Assembly: GCA_027080755.1 (NCBI GenBank)
Contig: JALWQC010000166.1
Location: 1,074 to 7,154 of the forward strand
DNA: 6,081 nt
From: Paracoccaceae bacterium
GTDB taxonomy: Bacteria > Pseudomonadota > Alphaproteobacteria > Rhodobacterales > Rhodobacteraceae
Direction: 5' to 3'
The position numbers were made by a program, and so were the translations under genes. Position 1 is the stretch's first letter. Each line of letters opens with the position of its first letter. Positions 5,657 to 6,081 of the stretch are shown piece by piece. The notes under the pieces were generated by a model. That model did no database searches and was not told where the DNA came from. It saw only the letters and a list, made by a program, of their open reading frames with translations.

Positions 5657-6081
5657 ATGTCATATCTAAACAACGTCAGAATGTTCGTGCGTGTAGTGGA
5701 GCTGGGCTCGCTTTCGGCAGCGGGGCGGGATTTGCGGGCCTCGCCCGCGGTGGCCAGCAACCGGATAAAAGAGCTGGAAAAACACCTCGGGGTGCGCCTG
5801 TTCAACCGCACCACGCGCAAGCTGACCACCACGGAACACGGGCGCATTTTCTATCGCGGGGCGTTGAAAATCCTCGATGCGGTCAACGAGGCCGAGGCCG
5901 AGGTCGCCGAGGTATCGCGCACGCCCAAAGGCTCCATCCATGTCACGGCGCCGCTGGGGATCGGGCGGCGGCTGGTGGCGCCGCTGGTGCCGCTGTTCCA
6001 CGAAAAATACCCCGATATCGACGTGCGCCTGCGCCTGAGCGACCGCGCCGTGGACATCACGACAGAGGCGCTGGATATCGC
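5657..6081 (+). CDS. LysR-type transcriptional regulator, N-terminal part (3' end outside window)
   Basis: The frame runs open from ATG 5657 to the right edge (141 codons, about half a normal LysR protein), with GGAGG (5648-5652) four bases before the start. Residues 1-61 form the winged helix-turn-helix: NVRMFVRVVELGSLSAAGRD, SPAVASNRIKELEKHLGVRL (recognition helix) and FNRTTRKLTTTEHGRIFY. A linker helix (about 66-88, acidic with Glu and Ala) follows. The effector domain opens with GSIHVTAPLGIGRRLVAPLVPLFHEKYPDIDVRLRLSD, as in the AaeR/DmlR-like branch. It probably binds the 126-base region it shares with puuD and responds to a purine intermediate such as urate. That role is inferred from position only. 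The ligand-binding half is mostly outside the window. Confidence 0.9.
   Translation, partial: MSYLNNVRMFVRVVELGSLSAAGRDLRASPAVASNRIKELEKHLGVRLFNRTTRKLTTTEHGRIFYRGALKILDAVNEAEAEVAEVSRTPKGSIHVTAPLGIGRRLVAPLVPLFHEKYPDIDVRLRLSDRAVDITTEALDI

Overview
The window looks like chromosomal DNA of an alphaproteobacterium, most likely Rhodobacterales. This is inferred from the high-GC codon use of bases 1500-6081 and from the gene set (PuuD-type urate hydroxylase, guanine deaminase, LysR regulator). It was not tested by any database search.

Left part (1-1563): an accessory-looking region. It opens with the 3' end of a secreted, glycine/aspartate-rich protein carrying an LDLDGDG calcium-loop motif typical of RTX-like giant proteins and polymorphic toxins. 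The motif block appears damaged and the protein stops soon after it. An AT-richer stretch (about 555-1050) follows with two small reading frames. The first (652) has a strong ribosome binding site and a U UUU UUA heptamer at which a -1 shift would give a 73-residue two-helix protein. The second (908) encodes 46 residues. Its TAA stop overlaps an in-frame AUA placed just behind an AGGAGG, where the following multi-pass membrane protein may really begin. No function is known for these three. An immunity or accessory role for the RTX-like protein is only a guess from position.

Middle part (1564-3014): a CopD-family four-helix membrane protein on the minus strand and a divergent, exported alpha/beta hydrolase with HGGGW and GHSAG motifs. 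The membrane protein at 1009-1563 and the CopD gene converge, with both TAG stops inside one 16-base palindrome.

Right part (3024-6081): a purine catabolism unit. Guanine deaminase (guaD) and membrane urate hydroxylase with a C-terminal cytochrome c (puuD) form a tightly coupled minus-strand operon, puuD first. A LysR-type regulator, cut by the window edge, is transcribed divergently and probably controls the pair. GuaD turns guanine into xanthine; xanthine dehydrogenase, not in this window, would make urate; PuuD oxidises urate to 5-hydroxyisourate and passes electrons to its own heme c.
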